Position numbers and translations under genes: made by a program
Notes under the pieces: model-generated
The model's database searches: none
The model's input: the letters and a program-made list of their open reading frames with translations, nothing else
Told to the model about the DNA's origin: nothing
Shown: positions 8,133 to 17,621 of the stretch, piece by piece
Layout: each line of letters opens with the position of its first letter
How positions within the stretch are numbered: position 1 is the stretch's first letter
From: Ureibacillus galli
GTDB taxonomy: Bacteria > Bacillota > Bacilli > Bacillales_A > Planococcaceae
Reading direction: 5' to 3'
NCBI RefSeq assembly: GCF_014836845.1
Contig: NZ_JACSQA010000008.1
Coordinates: 1-64,000, forward strand
Length of the DNA: 64,000 nucleotides

Positions 8133-9254
8133 TTATTTTCTGTTGTAAATTCTAGGCACTCTCGAGGTAATGATACAAGGAACCTCGTAGTTTATTGTTT
8201 CTACTTTTTCTGCCCATTCGTCAATTGTTATTTCATCGTTTTGTTGTTTTCCAATTAAAGTTACTTTTTCACCTATATTATATGCAGCTGGTAATAATAT
8301 CATACATTGATCCATACAAATTCGACCAATTATTGGTGCGCGTGTTCCATTTACCAATACATGTTGACCACTATATTTCCGAATTAAACCATCAGCATAG
8401 CCAATTGGGATTGTCCCAATATAAGATGGTTCAGTAGCCGTAAAAGTTGCTCCATAACCAATCGACTGGCCCGGTTGAATTAATTTTACTTCAACTAACT
8501 CAGTTTCTAATGAGAAAGCTGGTTGTAACGGGAACGGTAATTTCGTTTTTACATAGGCAGAAGGTGCAAGCCCGTACATAGAAATTCCAAATCGTACTGC
8601 ATCATATTGGAGTCGTTGATCCTTTACTAGCATTGTTGCAGTATTGGCAGCATGTACAATTCGCGGTTTAACAGGTAAAGAGCTAATAAACTGTTCAAAC
8701 TTGGATACTTGATGATTAAAGTAAGTTTCATCTTCTTCATCGGCCGTAGCAAAATGCGTAAATACACCATCAACAAGTAAATTTGAAGAAGAGGAAATTG
8801 CGTTATATAAGTTCATTAAGTCTTCTATCGTCGTGACACCTATTCTACCCATGCCTGTGTCGATTTTCATATGTAATTTTAATGGATTAGATAGGGTTAA
8901 TGCCTTCACTTGATCTACCCAATCAGAAGAAAATACGGTTAAAGTGATATTTTCCTTTGCAGCATAAGGAGCAAAGGAAACAGGGGCATAACCTAAAATC
9001 AAAATATCAATATTAGGGAAATGCTTGCGGATATGAAGTGCTTCTTCAGGTGTTGCTACAGCTAGCATGCTTGCACCAGCTTCTATTGCTGTGGCAGCCA
9101 CCTCTACATCTCCATGTCCGTAAGCATTCGCCTTCACAACTGCAATAATTTGAACACCCTTTTTAAGATGTTCTTTTAAATGTTGAACGTTACGCTTTAT
9201 TGCCTCTAAATTAATTATGGCTTTGGTTGGACGGAAGTGCTGTATGTTTTGCAT
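8133..9254 (-). CDS. alr: alanine racemase
   Basis: 373 residues, usual for Alr. It interconverts L- and D-alanine with pyridoxal phosphate and feeds peptidoglycan synthesis by Ddl and MurF, both encoded further upstream. The PLP lysine is Lys41 in VVKANAYGHG. The second-subunit catalytic tyrosine lies in SIGYGATF, and the RxxMD-type active-site loop reads GRICMDQCM. I start at ATG 9254 (MQNIQHF) with GAGGG upstream; the in-frame TTG at 9284 lacks a site. alr is followed by the mazEF pair. Confidence 0.95.
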   Translation of the reverse strand: MQNIQHFRPTKAIINLEAIKRNVQHLKEHLKKGVQIIAVVKANAYGHGDVEVAATAIEAGASMLAVATPEEALHIRKHFPNIDILILGYAPVSFAPYAAKENITLTVFSSDWVDQVKALTLSNPLKLHMKIDTGMGRIGVTTIEDLMNLYNAISSSSNLLVDGVFTHFATADEEDETYFNHQVSKFEQFISSLPVKPRIVHAANTATMLVKDQRLQYDAVRFGISMYGLAPSAYVKTKLPFPLQPAFSLETELVEVKLIQPGQSIGYGATFTATEPSYIGTIPIGYADGLIRKYSGQHVLVNGTRAPIIGRICMDQCMILLPAAYNIGEKVTLIGKQQNDEITIDEWAEKVETINYEVPCIITSRVPRIYNRK

Positions 9255-9347
9255 TTTTATTTTACCCTCTTCTACAATTTTCAAACTTCAAATTTTTGTC
9301 ATTTTTAATATATTATATTTTCTCCAACTATCCTGTCCACCTATTTT

Positions 9348-10352
9348 TTATTTTAGACCGCCTGGCGTTAAAGAACTTGCAACTGCTATCATTTCATCTT
9401 TCGTCAAATTATTCGACGCAATAAAGAATGACATGCCATCTCGTTCCCAACTAATCGAGTTATCCGTAATTGCACCAATTGTAAATCCTAAATCCGCCGG
9501 ATCGCCAGGTGCATATACAGGTAATGTAGAAGTCTCATCATAAACGATTGGTTGTTGTACAAGGGTAAAGGATTTTTCCCCATCAAAGGTTAAAATAACT
9601 CGTTCTGACCCTTCTTCAGCAACCTTTTCCTCGTCCGCCAATGTTGCCCAGTCTATCGTAGGATAATATGTTTGGAATTCTGTATTGACTACTTCTGCAC
9701 TTGCACTAGCAGTTTCTTCCTCATCGGAAAACTTCTCTACTGCATACTCGCTTTCTTTATGTTGCATTCCTAGGTCAATATTTTTAAATGTAATGACCAT
9801 TTGTTCTTCTTGAGCTTCATTTAATACTGAAACTGAAGTTGGAAGCATTGTTTTCTTATTTACTACAATTTTTTGCGTCGGCATAATACTTTTATGGTTA
9901 TTTCTTGTTGCTGCAGTAAAGATATAACTCTTATCATTTTCTTCCATTTTCACTTTTTCATCTGCCAATAGATCTTCTGCTAATGCTCCTATTAGGTAGG
10001 CTTGGCTATTTTGTTTTGGCCATTCACTTTGGAACTTGTACGTTTTTCTTAAAGAAGGTGTAACCACAAAAACGCCCTCTTTATTTCGGATAATCATCTG
10101 TGTAACATCTTCACCTTGTTGAGTAACTTTCACTCGATAAAAATCTGGTTCAGTATGCCAAACATTTACATCGTACACTCTTGGCTCAGTACCTGTTTTA
10201 ATTTCCATTGAGGCATCGAGTTCATATCCTTTTACATCATTCCATTTGTCGTTTAAATCCTTTAAAACATCCTCCTGTGAATTTCCACCACAAGCAGCAA
10301 GCACTAGCACACTTAACAACATGACAATAAAAGCGATTAATTTGTGTCGCAA
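9348..10352 (-). CDS. LolA-like lipoprotein (YdcC family)
   Basis: 334 residues. A lipoprotein signal peptide ends in LAAC with Cys21, so the protein should be tethered to the outer face of the membrane. The rest is a beta-rich LolA/LolB-type fold, matching the YdcC family that sits between alr and acpS in B. subtilis. The function is not established. Translation starts at TTG 10352 (MRHKLIAF), 7 bases after AAAGGA; the longer frame to 10391 has no ribosome binding site. Confidence 0.85.
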   Translation of the reverse strand: MRHKLIAFIVMLLSVLVLAACGGNSQEDVLKDLNDKWNDVKGYELDASMEIKTGTEPRVYDVNVWHTEPDFYRVKVTQQGEDVTQMIIRNKEGVFVVTPSLRKTYKFQSEWPKQNSQAYLIGALAEDLLADEKVKMEENDKSYIFTAATRNNHKSIMPTQKIVVNKKTMLPTSVSVLNEAQEEQMVITFKNIDLGMQHKESEYAVEKFSDEEETASASAEVVNTEFQTYYPTIDWATLADEEKVAEEGSERVILTFDGEKSFTLVQQPIVYDETSTLPVYAPGDPADLGFTIGAITDNSISWERDGMSFFIASNNLTKDEMIAVASSLTPGGLK

Positions 10353-10463
10353 AACTCCATCCTTTCTTCTACTTTCAGCTCCGTACGTCAAATATATGAG
10401 TGGTTGTCTAACTTTATGCTATCACTTTTGGACAACATCCCAAATTATTATTCTGTTATGTAA

Positions 10464-10817
10464 CTATTGCATTAAGATAATTTGGGCTGCTGCATACTCT
10501 TTTGTATGAGTAATGCTGACATGTCCACTCACTTTTTTTCCGTCGAAAAATAAAGTTGGTTTCCCTAATTCATCTTTTAACACTTCAATTTGACGAAACT
10601 CACATCCTTTTCCTATGCCCGTACCATTCGCTTTTGAATATGCCTCTTTGGCCGCAAACCTCCCCGCTAAAAATTCAACTTTTCTCTGTTCTGACAATTG
10701 GTGAAATAGTTCCAATTCCCGTTCAGATAATATTCGATTTTGAAATTTCTCCGAACGTTCCATTGCCTTTTTTATTCTTGGGATTTCTGCTATATCTAGT
10801 CCAATTCCTTTTATCAT
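10464..10817 (-). CDS. acpS: holo-[acyl-carrier-protein] synthase
   Basis: 117 residues. AcpS moves 4'-phosphopantetheine from CoA to apo-ACP, needed for fatty acid synthesis. The metal-binding residues are present: Asp8 in GIGLDIAEI and Glu58 in RFAAKEAYSKA. AAGGAG stands 9 bases before the ATG. It is divergent from the rhomboid gene, with about 60 bp between them. Confidence 0.96.
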   Translation of the reverse strand: MIKGIGLDIAEIPRIKKAMERSEKFQNRILSERELELFHQLSEQRKVEFLAGRFAAKEAYSKANGTGIGKGCEFRQIEVLKDELGKPTLFFDGKKVSGHVSITHTKEYAAAQIILMQ

Positions 10818-10878
10818 ATGGATATTCTCCTTTTATTATTAATAAAATACAATGTATAATGGAGTTAGAGGTGGATAT

Positions 10879-11487
10879 ATGTTTATTCGTAGAGAAAATT
10901 TTAGCCAATTTATTAAGTTTTACCCTGTTGTAACTACTCTCATTGCGATTAATTTCATTGTATATATTTTAACCATTCTCCCTTTTATCGGAGATTATAT
11001 ATTTTATTCGGGTATGAGTGTTAACTATTTAATTGGTGATGGACAATGGTGGCGTATTTTAACTTCCATCTTTATCCACGGTGGTTTTATACACGTATTA
11101 TTTAATATGTTTTCATTATTTTTATTTGGTCCAGAGCTAGAGAAGATCGCTGGGAAAGCACGTTTTATTACGATTTATTTACTAGCTGGCATTTTCGGCA
11201 ATGTTGCTACATTTGTTTTCCAAGAGGGATTTTACAGTAGTGTAGGTGCTAGCGGGGCAATCTTCGGTATTTTTGGCGCCTTTGCCGCACTAGTTTACTA
11301 TACACGGCGTACGATGCCGCAACTAAAACAAATCATTATGCCCCTTATTATTATAAGTGTGATTATTACGTTTTTATCACCAAATGTAAATGCTGCAAGT
11401 CATCTCGGCGGATTAATTACTGGGTTTATACTCGGGTTATCTTATTTTTCCCCGAAAAATATTATTCGCTGGAGAAAAAATTTATAA
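10879..11487 (+). CDS. rhomboid family intramembrane serine protease
   Basis: 202 residues with six predicted membrane segments. The catalytic serine is Ser125 in VGASGAIFG and the catalytic histidine His175 in ASHLGGL. The conserved membrane helix motif HxxxNxxxL-like segment IHVLFNMFSLFLFG is also present. Such proteases cut transmembrane substrates within the bilayer; the substrate is unknown. The start is ATG 10879 after AGAGGTGG; the upstream ATG 10852 lies ahead of that site. It corresponds in position to B. subtilis ydcA. Confidence 0.92.
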   Translation: MFIRRENFSQFIKFYPVVTTLIAINFIVYILTILPFIGDYIFYSGMSVNYLIGDGQWWRILTSIFIHGGFIHVLFNMFSLFLFGPELEKIAGKARFITIYLLAGIFGNVATFVFQEGFYSSVGASGAIFGIFGAFAALVYYTRRTMPQLKQIIMPLIIISVIITFLSPNVNAASHLGGLITGFILGLSYFSPKNIIRWRKNL

Positions 11488-11518
11488 AAAAAGGCAATCG
11501 AATCGATTGCCTTTTTTT
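11486..11518. terminator. bidirectional terminator between rhomboid and ydbT genes
   Basis: AAGGCAATCGA and its complement are flanked by an A run on one side and a T run on the other, so the hairpin can end both converging transcripts. Confidence 0.85.
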
Positions 11519-11529
11519 GTTCAGAAATT

Positions 11530-13008
11530 TTACTTTTCAAACCATTCCATTACTTCTTCGACATCTTCTATTTTTAAATTTCTCGCCCGAGCAGTCGCCC
11601 CCAGCATTCCAGACATAACTGTAGCTTCAAACGTGGCGATATTTCGTCGTTTTTGAAAATAACTTTGTTTACTTTCCAAAGCTTGAATTCGTTTTTTTTC
11701 TACAACAAAGGTTACACGGCTCAACATACGATAGACAATTGTCAATTGTTGTCCATTCATTGCAAACCCTGTTGTACGATATTGCCATAACCCAATCAAG
11801 ATGGCAGGGATGACGATTAAAAAGGACAACAGTCCGTATGGATACCAAAAGTACGAGCAAATTGCCACTAACGGAATAAGCCATAAAAAGTCAATTCGAT
11901 AAAAGAAAGGTTTTGCTATCTTTGGTGGTTTTGTTAATGTCTGCTCCCATTCAAAATGGGGAAATAAATTTTGAAGTGGTTGGAATAATTCTTTTTTCGA
12001 AATAAGCGGAAACAAAGTGATTTTTTGATCCTTATCCCCAAATCCCCCACTTGCACTTTCAACGGTAACCGCTGCATAGCCGAACCATTGTCTTAATGGA
12101 TTTTCCACTATTTTAATAGCTTGTATACGATTTAAAGGAATCGTTACCCTTTTCTTTTCTAATAAACCTCTTGTAATGATCAATCGGTCATTTTCTTCTA
12201 CTACCGTAAAGTCATAATAGTTAAGGAATGTAATTAATACGGATACAAGCCAAGTTAATAAAAGAGCACCTATAACGGATAAGGCTACAATAACAAAGCT
12301 AAATTTAATAAGGGCAGAAACTTCTTCGAATAATTTTTCATATGGGATTAAGTCCCCTAATTGGGATAACAAAGCGACGATCCCCGCGAGTACTACACCA
12401 ATACTATTCGAAGTTGTCGCTAGTATTATTAAATCCTTAGTGTTCATTTTGTGAATCACTTTTCCATTTTGGATAGTGGGTTCTTCTAAAACGGTATTTT
12501 CATTTATTTCAAGATGTTCAGTTTCCTGTTGTTTAACCTTACGTGTTATATCCTCAATATCATTAGCAGCCTCTCTTGTAATAGCTGTTAATACGACTTC
12601 AGGTTTACCGTTCGTATTACCCGCCGTTTCGACCATTACTTGGACAAGGCCAAAAATCCGATGAAAAATTCCTTCTTTATAGTTAAAGCTTTGAATTCGA
12701 TCAAAAGGAATATACCGCTTTTTCTTTATAAAAAGACCATATTCTACACGCAACTCATCTTCTTCAAACCAATAAACAAACGTCCACCATTTAACGATTC
12801 CAGAAAATAAGTAAACAATCGAAATTAAACTAAGTATTGCTAAAGGGAAAATATTCGACCAAAATCCTTCTTCAAGCGGATTCAAGGAAAAGTTTAAACC
12901 ATTTGCAACAACAAGAATGATAAATGGGAAGATCAATTCCTTTAACCCTTTAACAAAGTTAATAATAGCCGCGACTGGATGAAGTTTGTAACGTTTTTCA
13001 GACATCAT
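11530..13008 (-). CDS. PH-domain membrane protein, YdbT family
   Basis: 492 residues with several pairs of hydrophobic segments alternating with bacterial PH-like (bPH_2, formerly DUF304) domains, e.g. FDRIQSFNYKEGIFHRIFGL and LNRIQAIKIVENPLRQWFG. This matches YdbT, encoded with YdbS in B. subtilis. The YdbS-YdbT pair has been linked to resistance to amphipathic compounds in Bacillus, but the mechanism is not known. It overlaps the end of the ydbS-like gene by 11 bp, implying coupled translation and probably a complex. Confidence 0.87.
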   Translation of the reverse strand: MMSEKRYKLHPVAAIINFVKGLKELIFPFIILVVANGLNFSLNPLEEGFWSNIFPLAILSLISIVYLFSGIVKWWTFVYWFEEDELRVEYGLFIKKKRYIPFDRIQSFNYKEGIFHRIFGLVQVMVETAGNTNGKPEVVLTAITREAANDIEDITRKVKQQETEHLEINENTVLEEPTIQNGKVIHKMNTKDLIILATTSNSIGVVLAGIVALLSQLGDLIPYEKLFEEVSALIKFSFVIVALSVIGALLLTWLVSVLITFLNYYDFTVVEENDRLIITRGLLEKKRVTIPLNRIQAIKIVENPLRQWFGYAAVTVESASGGFGDKDQKITLFPLISKKELFQPLQNLFPHFEWEQTLTKPPKIAKPFFYRIDFLWLIPLVAICSYFWYPYGLLSFLIVIPAILIGLWQYRTTGFAMNGQQLTIVYRMLSRVTFVVEKKRIQALESKQSYFQKRRNIATFEATVMSGMLGATARARNLKIEDVEEVMEWFEK

Positions 13009-13477
13009 CTTCAGCCACCCTTGCTAAAATGGAAATACGTGCTCGTAAATCATCCGCCTCTTTTGTAATGAGCATCGGAATGATATGGGTTGTGGCTGCC
13101 GTTGAAATAGAAATATTCGCTAAATCGTATTTCTTTAATATAGGACCTTGTGTCGTATCAACATGTTGAACTCTTACCATCGGTATTAAAGTTCTCTTTA
13201 CGACAAATAATCCACTTTGAATCTCAATTTCATTTTCCCGAACTTCATAGCGCCAATGATCCCAACGAATTTTAGGGAAAAGCCAAATAGATGTAATGGC
13301 GACGATGATAACGACAGCTACTGCTATGTAGTAAATAATTGATAACCATTCAAATTTATACGTTAGAAAACTTACTACACCTGCTAAAACGGCTATAAAA
13401 AGTGTATTAAAAAGACCATATAAGCGCCAAACGGTTAATCCTTTCTTAGGTATTTGAAACATCAATTGATTTCGCAT
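12998..13477 (-). CDS. PH-domain membrane protein, YdbS family
   Basis: 159 residues: two hydrophobic segments near the N terminus (about 15-70) followed by a single bPH_2 domain (LIPMVRVQHVDTTQGPILKKY). It is the usual partner of the YdbT-like protein encoded next. I place the start at ATG 13477 because AGGTGG lies 9 bases upstream; the frame to 13495 begins inside that site. Confidence 0.85.
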   Translation of the reverse strand: MRNQLMFQIPKKGLTVWRLYGLFNTLFIAVLAGVVSFLTYKFEWLSIIYYIAVAVVIIVAITSIWLFPKIRWDHWRYEVRENEIEIQSGLFVVKRTLIPMVRVQHVDTTQGPILKKYDLANISISTAATTHIIPMLITKEADDLRARISILARVAEDDV

Positions 13478-13545
13478 ATAAAACATCCACCTCATCTCTC
13501 TTCCATTTTATACGGATGAATAAGAAAATTGTTTCAATATATAAA

Positions 13546-13576
13546 AAAAGTGCCCTAAATATGCTAGGGCACTTTT
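13546..13576 (-). terminator. terminator after cshA
   Basis: A 12-bp stem AAAAGTGCCCTA with complement, 7-nt loop, is followed on the minus strand by TTTTTTTAT. Confidence 0.88.
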
Positions 13577-13586
13577 ATAGAAAATA

Positions 13587-15092
13587 TTAGTCTTCTCTAC
13601 GACGTGGTGAACGGCGACGTTCTCCACCTTCACGACGACCGCCTTCGCGACGACCATCTTTACGACCACCTTCACGGCGACCACCTGTGCGGCTACCACC
13701 ACGACCGTAATCACGACGACCACGTGAATCTCCACTACGGCCACCGCGACCACCAGAAGAAGTTTTACGCATTGGTAATGGACGTTCTTCAGTAATCGTT
13801 ACTGGTGTATCATCAGGTTCTTTTGTCATATATTTAATCGCAGCTGCAACTATATCGACTGCATCATGATCATCTAACAGTTGATTAGCTAAAATACGGT
13901 AATCACCTAGGTCATTTGCTTGTACAATTTCAATTAGATTTTCCATTGCAACTTGTTGTTGGCCAACTAAAGCTTCTGATTCAGTTGGTGGGCGAAGAGG
14001 TGTCATACGTTTTTTCGTTGTTTCCTCAACAATACGTAAGTAACCCATTTCCCGTGGCGTTACAAAAGTAACAGCTAAACCAGATTTACCCGCACGGCCA
14101 GTACGTCCGATACGGTGAACGTAACTTTCTGGATCTTGTGGGATATCAAAGTTATATACATGGGTTACACCAGAAATATCAAGACCACGAGCAGCAACGT
14201 CTGTTGCAACTAAAATGTCAATTTTATTTTCTTTAAATTGACGCAACACTGACATACGTTTTGCTTGGCTTAAATCACCGTGAATTCCTTCTGCTAAATA
14301 TCCACGAATACTTAAAGCTTGGGCTAATTCGTCAACACGGCGTTTTGTACGTCCGAACACGATAGCAAGTTCCGGTTGATGAACATTGATTAAACGAGTT
14401 AAAATATCGAATTTTTCACGTTCTTGTGATTTAACGAAATATTGGTCGATATTTTCAACTGTCATTTCTTTTGATTTAATTTTTACTTCTTCAGGGTTTT
14501 TCATGAAGTTCGTTGCAATTTTACGAATTGCAGGCGGCATTGTAGCCGAGAATAATAATGTTTGGCGTTCTTCAGGAACGTTTTCTAAAATTGCATTAAT
14601 ATCATCAATGAATCCCATATTTAACATTTCATCCGCTTCATCTAATACAAGCGTTTGAACACTGTCTAGTTTTAAAGTACGACGATTAATATGGTCAATA
14701 ATACGACCAGGAGTACCAACAATAATTTGTGGCTTATTTTTTAACGCACGAATTTGGCGTCCGATATCTTGACCACCGTAAACTGATAATAGTTTTACAC
14801 GTTTGTCATAACCGATTTTGTAAAGCTCTTCAGAAACTTGGATTGCTAATTCGCGAGTAGGAGCGATGATTAATGCTTGAATTGATGGATTTTTAGGGTC
14901 AATTCGTTCAATTAGTGGAATACCAAAAGCTGCAGTTTTACCTGTACCTGTTTGCGCTTGGCCAATAATATCTCGGCCTTCCATTGCAAACCTAACTGTA
15001 CCTTCTTGGATTGGTGTGGCTTCTTCAAATCCCATACGTTTTAATGAACGTAATGTCGATTCGCTAATATTTAATTCTGAAAAATTTGTCAA
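13587..15092 (-). CDS. cshA: DEAD-box RNA helicase CshA
   Basis: About 501 residues. All helicase motifs are visible: Q motif (ATPIQE), I (AQTGTGKT), Ia (PTRELA), Ib (TPGR), II (DEAD), III (SAT), V ([10 protein letters not shown]) and VI ([10 protein letters not shown]). The last ~60 residues form a basic RG/RRE-rich low-complexity tail that binds RNA. CshA takes part in ribosome assembly, cold adaptation and RNA degradosome function in Bacillales. Start choice is uncertain: the TTG at 15092 (MTNFSELN) has AGGAGA 9 bases upstream, while the TTG at 15101 is only 1-2 bases from it. A ~165-nt structured leader precedes the gene. Confidence 0.93.
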   Translation of the reverse strand: MTNFSELNISESTLRSLKRMGFEEATPIQEGTVRFAMEGRDIIGQAQTGTGKTAAFGIPLIERIDPKNPSIQALIIAPTRELAIQVSEELYKIGYDKRVKLLSVYGGQDIGRQIRALKNKPQIIVGTPGRIIDHINRRTLKLDSVQTLVLDEADEMLNMGFIDDINAILENVPEERQTLLFSATMPPAIRKIATNFMKNPEEVKIKSKEMTVENIDQYFVKSQEREKFDILTRLINVHQPELAIVFGRTKRRVDELAQALSIRGYLAEGIHGDLSQAKRMSVLRQFKENKIDILVATDVAARGLDISGVTHVYNFDIPQDPESYVHRIGRTGRAGKSGLAVTFVTPREMGYLRIVEETTKKRMTPLRPPTESEALVGQQQVAMENLIEIVQANDLGDYRILANQLLDDHDAVDIVAAAIKYMTKEPDDTPVTITEERPLPMRKTSSGGRGGRSGDSRGRRDYGRGGSRTGGRREGGRKDGRREGGRREGGERRRSPRRRED

Positions 15093-15267
15093 ACTCTTCA
15101 ATCTCCTTTTTTCCTTTAAGTTGACAAATGGTTACATTTTCAGATGAAATGTCGGCAAACTAAGGGCCTAAGTTTGGAACGTTTCCGATACTTAATAATT
15201 CTCTGCTTGCGTTCAGAGAGCGATTTTATATGAAAAGGAAAGCCCGGTCTTTGCCGAGCGGTTCAAT

Positions 15268-15296
15268 TCTATACATTTTTGTTCTTTCATAATCAA
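15268..15296 (-). promoter_or_regulatory. SigA-type promoter of cshA
   Basis: On the minus strand -35 TTGATT (15291-15296), a 17-bp spacer and -10 TATAGA (15268-15273). It lies just downstream of the hydrolase-gene terminator, so it is the likely cshA promoter. Confidence 0.65.
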
Positions 15297-15316
15297 TAGA
15301 ATAAAACCGTTAAATT

Positions 15317-15353
15317 CAAAAAAAAGCACTCTTCATCAGAAATTTGTGAAGAG
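15317..15353 (-). terminator. terminator after alpha/beta hydrolase gene
   Basis: CTCTTCA...TGAAGAG stem followed by TGC and a run of T on the minus strand. Confidence 0.75.
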
Positions 15354-15445
15354 CCTTCGCACAAAATGTATCCATTGCTTCATTTAGTCTATCATGGCTC
15401 ATCACTGCAATGCAACGATATTGTTCTAGTTGTAATATTCTTAAT

Positions 15446-16141
15446 TTATACTTTTTCCTGTAAAAAATTAATCACTTTAGGAAACCATAAGTCACAATCC
15501 TCACTGTAGCAAATGTGATGCTTCCCTTTTGGTGAAAAATAAATCTGTTTTTCCTTTGAAGGAAGTTGATCATATAAAAGTTGTGCAGTTACATAAGGGA
15601 CGATACCGTCTAATTGACCTTGAACAATAAAGGTCGGAACTTCGATTTTATTCATGTATAACTTTACTTCACGAACAATTTTCATAAATTGAACAGTTGC
15701 ACTAACAGGTACATTTTTTATTTTGCTCTTATATCGATTAAATAATTCGTTGTCTTTTAATTGCCCATACATTGCCTCCCTTGCCATTAACCGCATATCC
15801 GCCATAAGCTGACTATGGGCAATATATTTTGCAGCAGCACTTAATAAAACGAGTTTTTTCACTTTATATCTCGTCGCTAAATAAAGGGCAATCATACCAC
15901 CCATTGAAAACCCAACAATAATAATTTCATCTACCTTTTTCGCTAATTGACGATAAGCTATTTCAGCATCCATTAGCCAATGTTCGGCTTTATAACCTTT
16001 TAACGAAAGTTGATCACCATGACCGATAAAAGTTGGTTTTTCGATTATCCAATTCGTATGGTTTTCTATATATTTTGCAAAGGGCTCAATTTCGTAGGGT
16101 CCACCTGAAAAGCCATGTAACATTAGAACACCGATTTTCAT
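15446..16141 (-). CDS. alpha/beta hydrolase, monoacylglycerol lipase/carboxylesterase type
   Basis: 231 residues. The nucleophile elbow is GFSMGG with Ser79. An oxyanion segment LHGFSGGP lies at residues 8-15, a candidate acid is in GQLDGIVP, and the catalytic histidine lies in GKHHICYSED near the C terminus. There is no signal peptide, so it acts in the cytoplasm. It resembles small Bacillus carboxylesterases of the Est30 type; the natural substrate is unknown. GGAGG stands 8 bases before the ATG. It lies between murF and cshA with its own terminator. Confidence 0.88.
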   Translation of the reverse strand: MKIGVLMLHGFSGGPYEIEPFAKYIENHTNWIIEKPTFIGHGDQLSLKGYKAEHWLMDAEIAYRQLAKKVDEIIIVGFSMGGMIALYLATRYKVKKLVLLSAAAKYIAHSQLMADMRLMAREAMYGQLKDNELFNRYKSKIKNVPVSATVQFMKIVREVKLYMNKIEVPTFIVQGQLDGIVPYVTAQLLYDQLPSKEKQIYFSPKGKHHICYSEDCDLWFPKVINFLQEKV

Positions 16142-16186
16142 TTATAGTCCTCCAACTATCATAAATCTACATACATTGACAATACT

Positions 16187-16232
16187 AAAAAAGATGTCAT
16201 TAAACCATTAAATGGCTTAATAGACATCTTTT
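16187..16232 (-). terminator. terminator after murF
   Basis: AAAAGATGTC...GACATCTTTT with an internal ATTAA/TTAAT extension; the T run lies on the minus-strand side, ending the ddl-murF transcript. Confidence 0.75.
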
Positions 16233-16245
16233 AAAGATTAAATCA

Positions 16246-17610
16246 CTAAAATGATTTTAAAATCGTCTCTAATTTCATTCCACGGGAACCTTTTAACAAA
16301 ATTAATGATTGATCATCCGCATATTGATTTATAAATTGGACAATTTGTTCGTAATCTTCGTTCGTATAAAGTAAATTCGTTTCAGCAAATTTATCTTTTA
16401 ATTGTTCATAAAGCCACTTCATCCGCGGACCAAATAAACAAACTCTTGAAATTTTTGATTCATCGATTACCGATGCAATCTGCTCATGGAACTGTTTTTC
16501 ATTCTCTCCTAATTCCAGCATATCACCTAAAACTAGCCACTTATCTTCTCTTAAAGAAGTAGTTTGAACAAATTGAATAGCCGCTGTCATAGAAGTTGGC
16601 GCCGCATTATAAGCATCATTAATAAATAGTATCCCTTTTTCCGTTGGGACTAGTTGCATCCGCATGTCTGTTAAAGTGACTTGTGCCAATCCTTGACGAA
16701 TTTGTTCTTCAAGAAGCCCAATCGATTTTCCTACAAGCATCGCATTTAATGTATTTTTCACTTGATGTTTACCTAGTACTGGAATGAAAAATTCACCGTT
16801 CAACTCTCCACTTACAGTAAAACGACTTCCTTTTTCCGTAGTTTCAATGGATGTGGCAACTAAATCATTTGTTCCTTGAAAACCAAACGATTTAGATTGT
16901 AAATTCGTCTCTTTACCTACTAAATGTTGAAGTAAAGGTTCATCCCCATCATAAAATAAAATGCCCTCTTGGTTTAATCCTTGGATAATTTCGAATTTCG
17001 CTTTCGCAATCCCTTCACGAGAACCTAGGTCTTGCATATGGGCTTCACCAATATTCGTAATAATAGCATAATGAGGTTTTGCCAGCTTCGTTAAAAATTC
17101 AATCTCACCGAATCCGCTCATCCCCATTTCTAGAACGGCGATTTCAGTATCTTCATCCAAATTTAAAAGAGTAATTGGTAATCCTAATTGATTATTAAAA
17201 TTACCTAGCGTTTTTTGAACTTTATAAAAGGGTGTTAACATACTTGCTAAAATATCTTTAGAAGAAGTTTTTCCGTTTGACCCTGTAACGCCAATAAACT
17301 TCGCCTTATGTTGATTTCGGTATGCTCGTGCCATTTGTTGTAAAGCAACTTCTGCATCATCTACAAACAAAATCGGTTTATCTTTGGGAGGATTCGGTTC
17401 ATCTTTTAACCATAAAGATGCAGCAGCTCCTTTTTCAAAAGCTTGCTCGACAAATTTATGCCCATTAACCGATTCACCACGAAACGGGATAAATAAATCC
17501 CCTTGCGAAATGGTACGTGTGTCAATTGAAACACCTGTCACTACTGTATCAATAAAATCTTTAGAATCAATTGATAACCAATTGGCAATCTCTTTTATCG
17601 TTCTTTTCAT
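16246..17610 (-). CDS. murF: UDP-N-acetylmuramoyl-tripeptide--D-alanyl-D-alanine ligase
   Basis: 454 residues, full length. MurF adds the D-Ala-D-Ala dipeptide made by Ddl to the UDP-MurNAc tripeptide, the last cytoplasmic step of peptidoglycan precursor synthesis. The P loop GVTGSNGKTSS is at residues 107-117; the Mur ligase central motif LEMGMSGFGEIE and the C-terminal domain (NDAYNAAPTSM, LGDMLELG) follow. It begins 11 bp after the ddl stop codon, so the two form an operon. Confidence 0.96.
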   Translation of the reverse strand: MKRTIKEIANWLSIDSKDFIDTVVTGVSIDTRTISQGDLFIPFRGESVNGHKFVEQAFEKGAAASLWLKDEPNPPKDKPILFVDDAEVALQQMARAYRNQHKAKFIGVTGSNGKTSSKDILASMLTPFYKVQKTLGNFNNQLGLPITLLNLDEDTEIAVLEMGMSGFGEIEFLTKLAKPHYAIITNIGEAHMQDLGSREGIAKAKFEIIQGLNQEGILFYDGDEPLLQHLVGKETNLQSKSFGFQGTNDLVATSIETTEKGSRFTVSGELNGEFFIPVLGKHQVKNTLNAMLVGKSIGLLEEQIRQGLAQVTLTDMRMQLVPTEKGILFINDAYNAAPTSMTAAIQFVQTTSLREDKWLVLGDMLELGENEKQFHEQIASVIDESKISRVCLFGPRMKWLYEQLKDKFAETNLLYTNEDYEQIVQFINQYADDQSLILLKGSRGMKLETILKSF

Positions 17611-17621
17611 TTTTTATCACT

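Larger units (their letters stand above)
15093..15445 (-). other. cshA promoter and long structured 5' leader
   Basis: The 350-bp gap contains, on the minus strand, the terminator of the upstream hydrolase gene, a SigA-type promoter and a leader of about 165 nt. The leader opens with a GC-rich hairpin (GCTCGG, loop CAAAGA, CCGGGC; 15239-15256) directly at the predicted transcription start. A second short hairpin (CTCTCTG...CAGAGAA, around 15202-15220) follows. No open frame with a ribosome binding site is present in the leader. Confidence 0.55.

Noticed and set aside
9217-9543. Plus-strand frames over the alr/ydcC-like junction
   Set aside because: Mostly antisense to alr and the lipoprotein gene, with no initiation signal.
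13508-13795. Open frames overlapping the 3' end of cshA on both strands, encoding Val- or His/Asp-rich repeats
   Set aside because: They are frame shadows of the repetitive Arg/Gly-rich tail of CshA and have no ribosome binding sites.
15102-15262. A metabolite riboswitch in the cshA leader
   Set aside because: The hairpins do not match any riboswitch class I know, and there is no terminator/antiterminator pair; treated as an unclassified structured leader.
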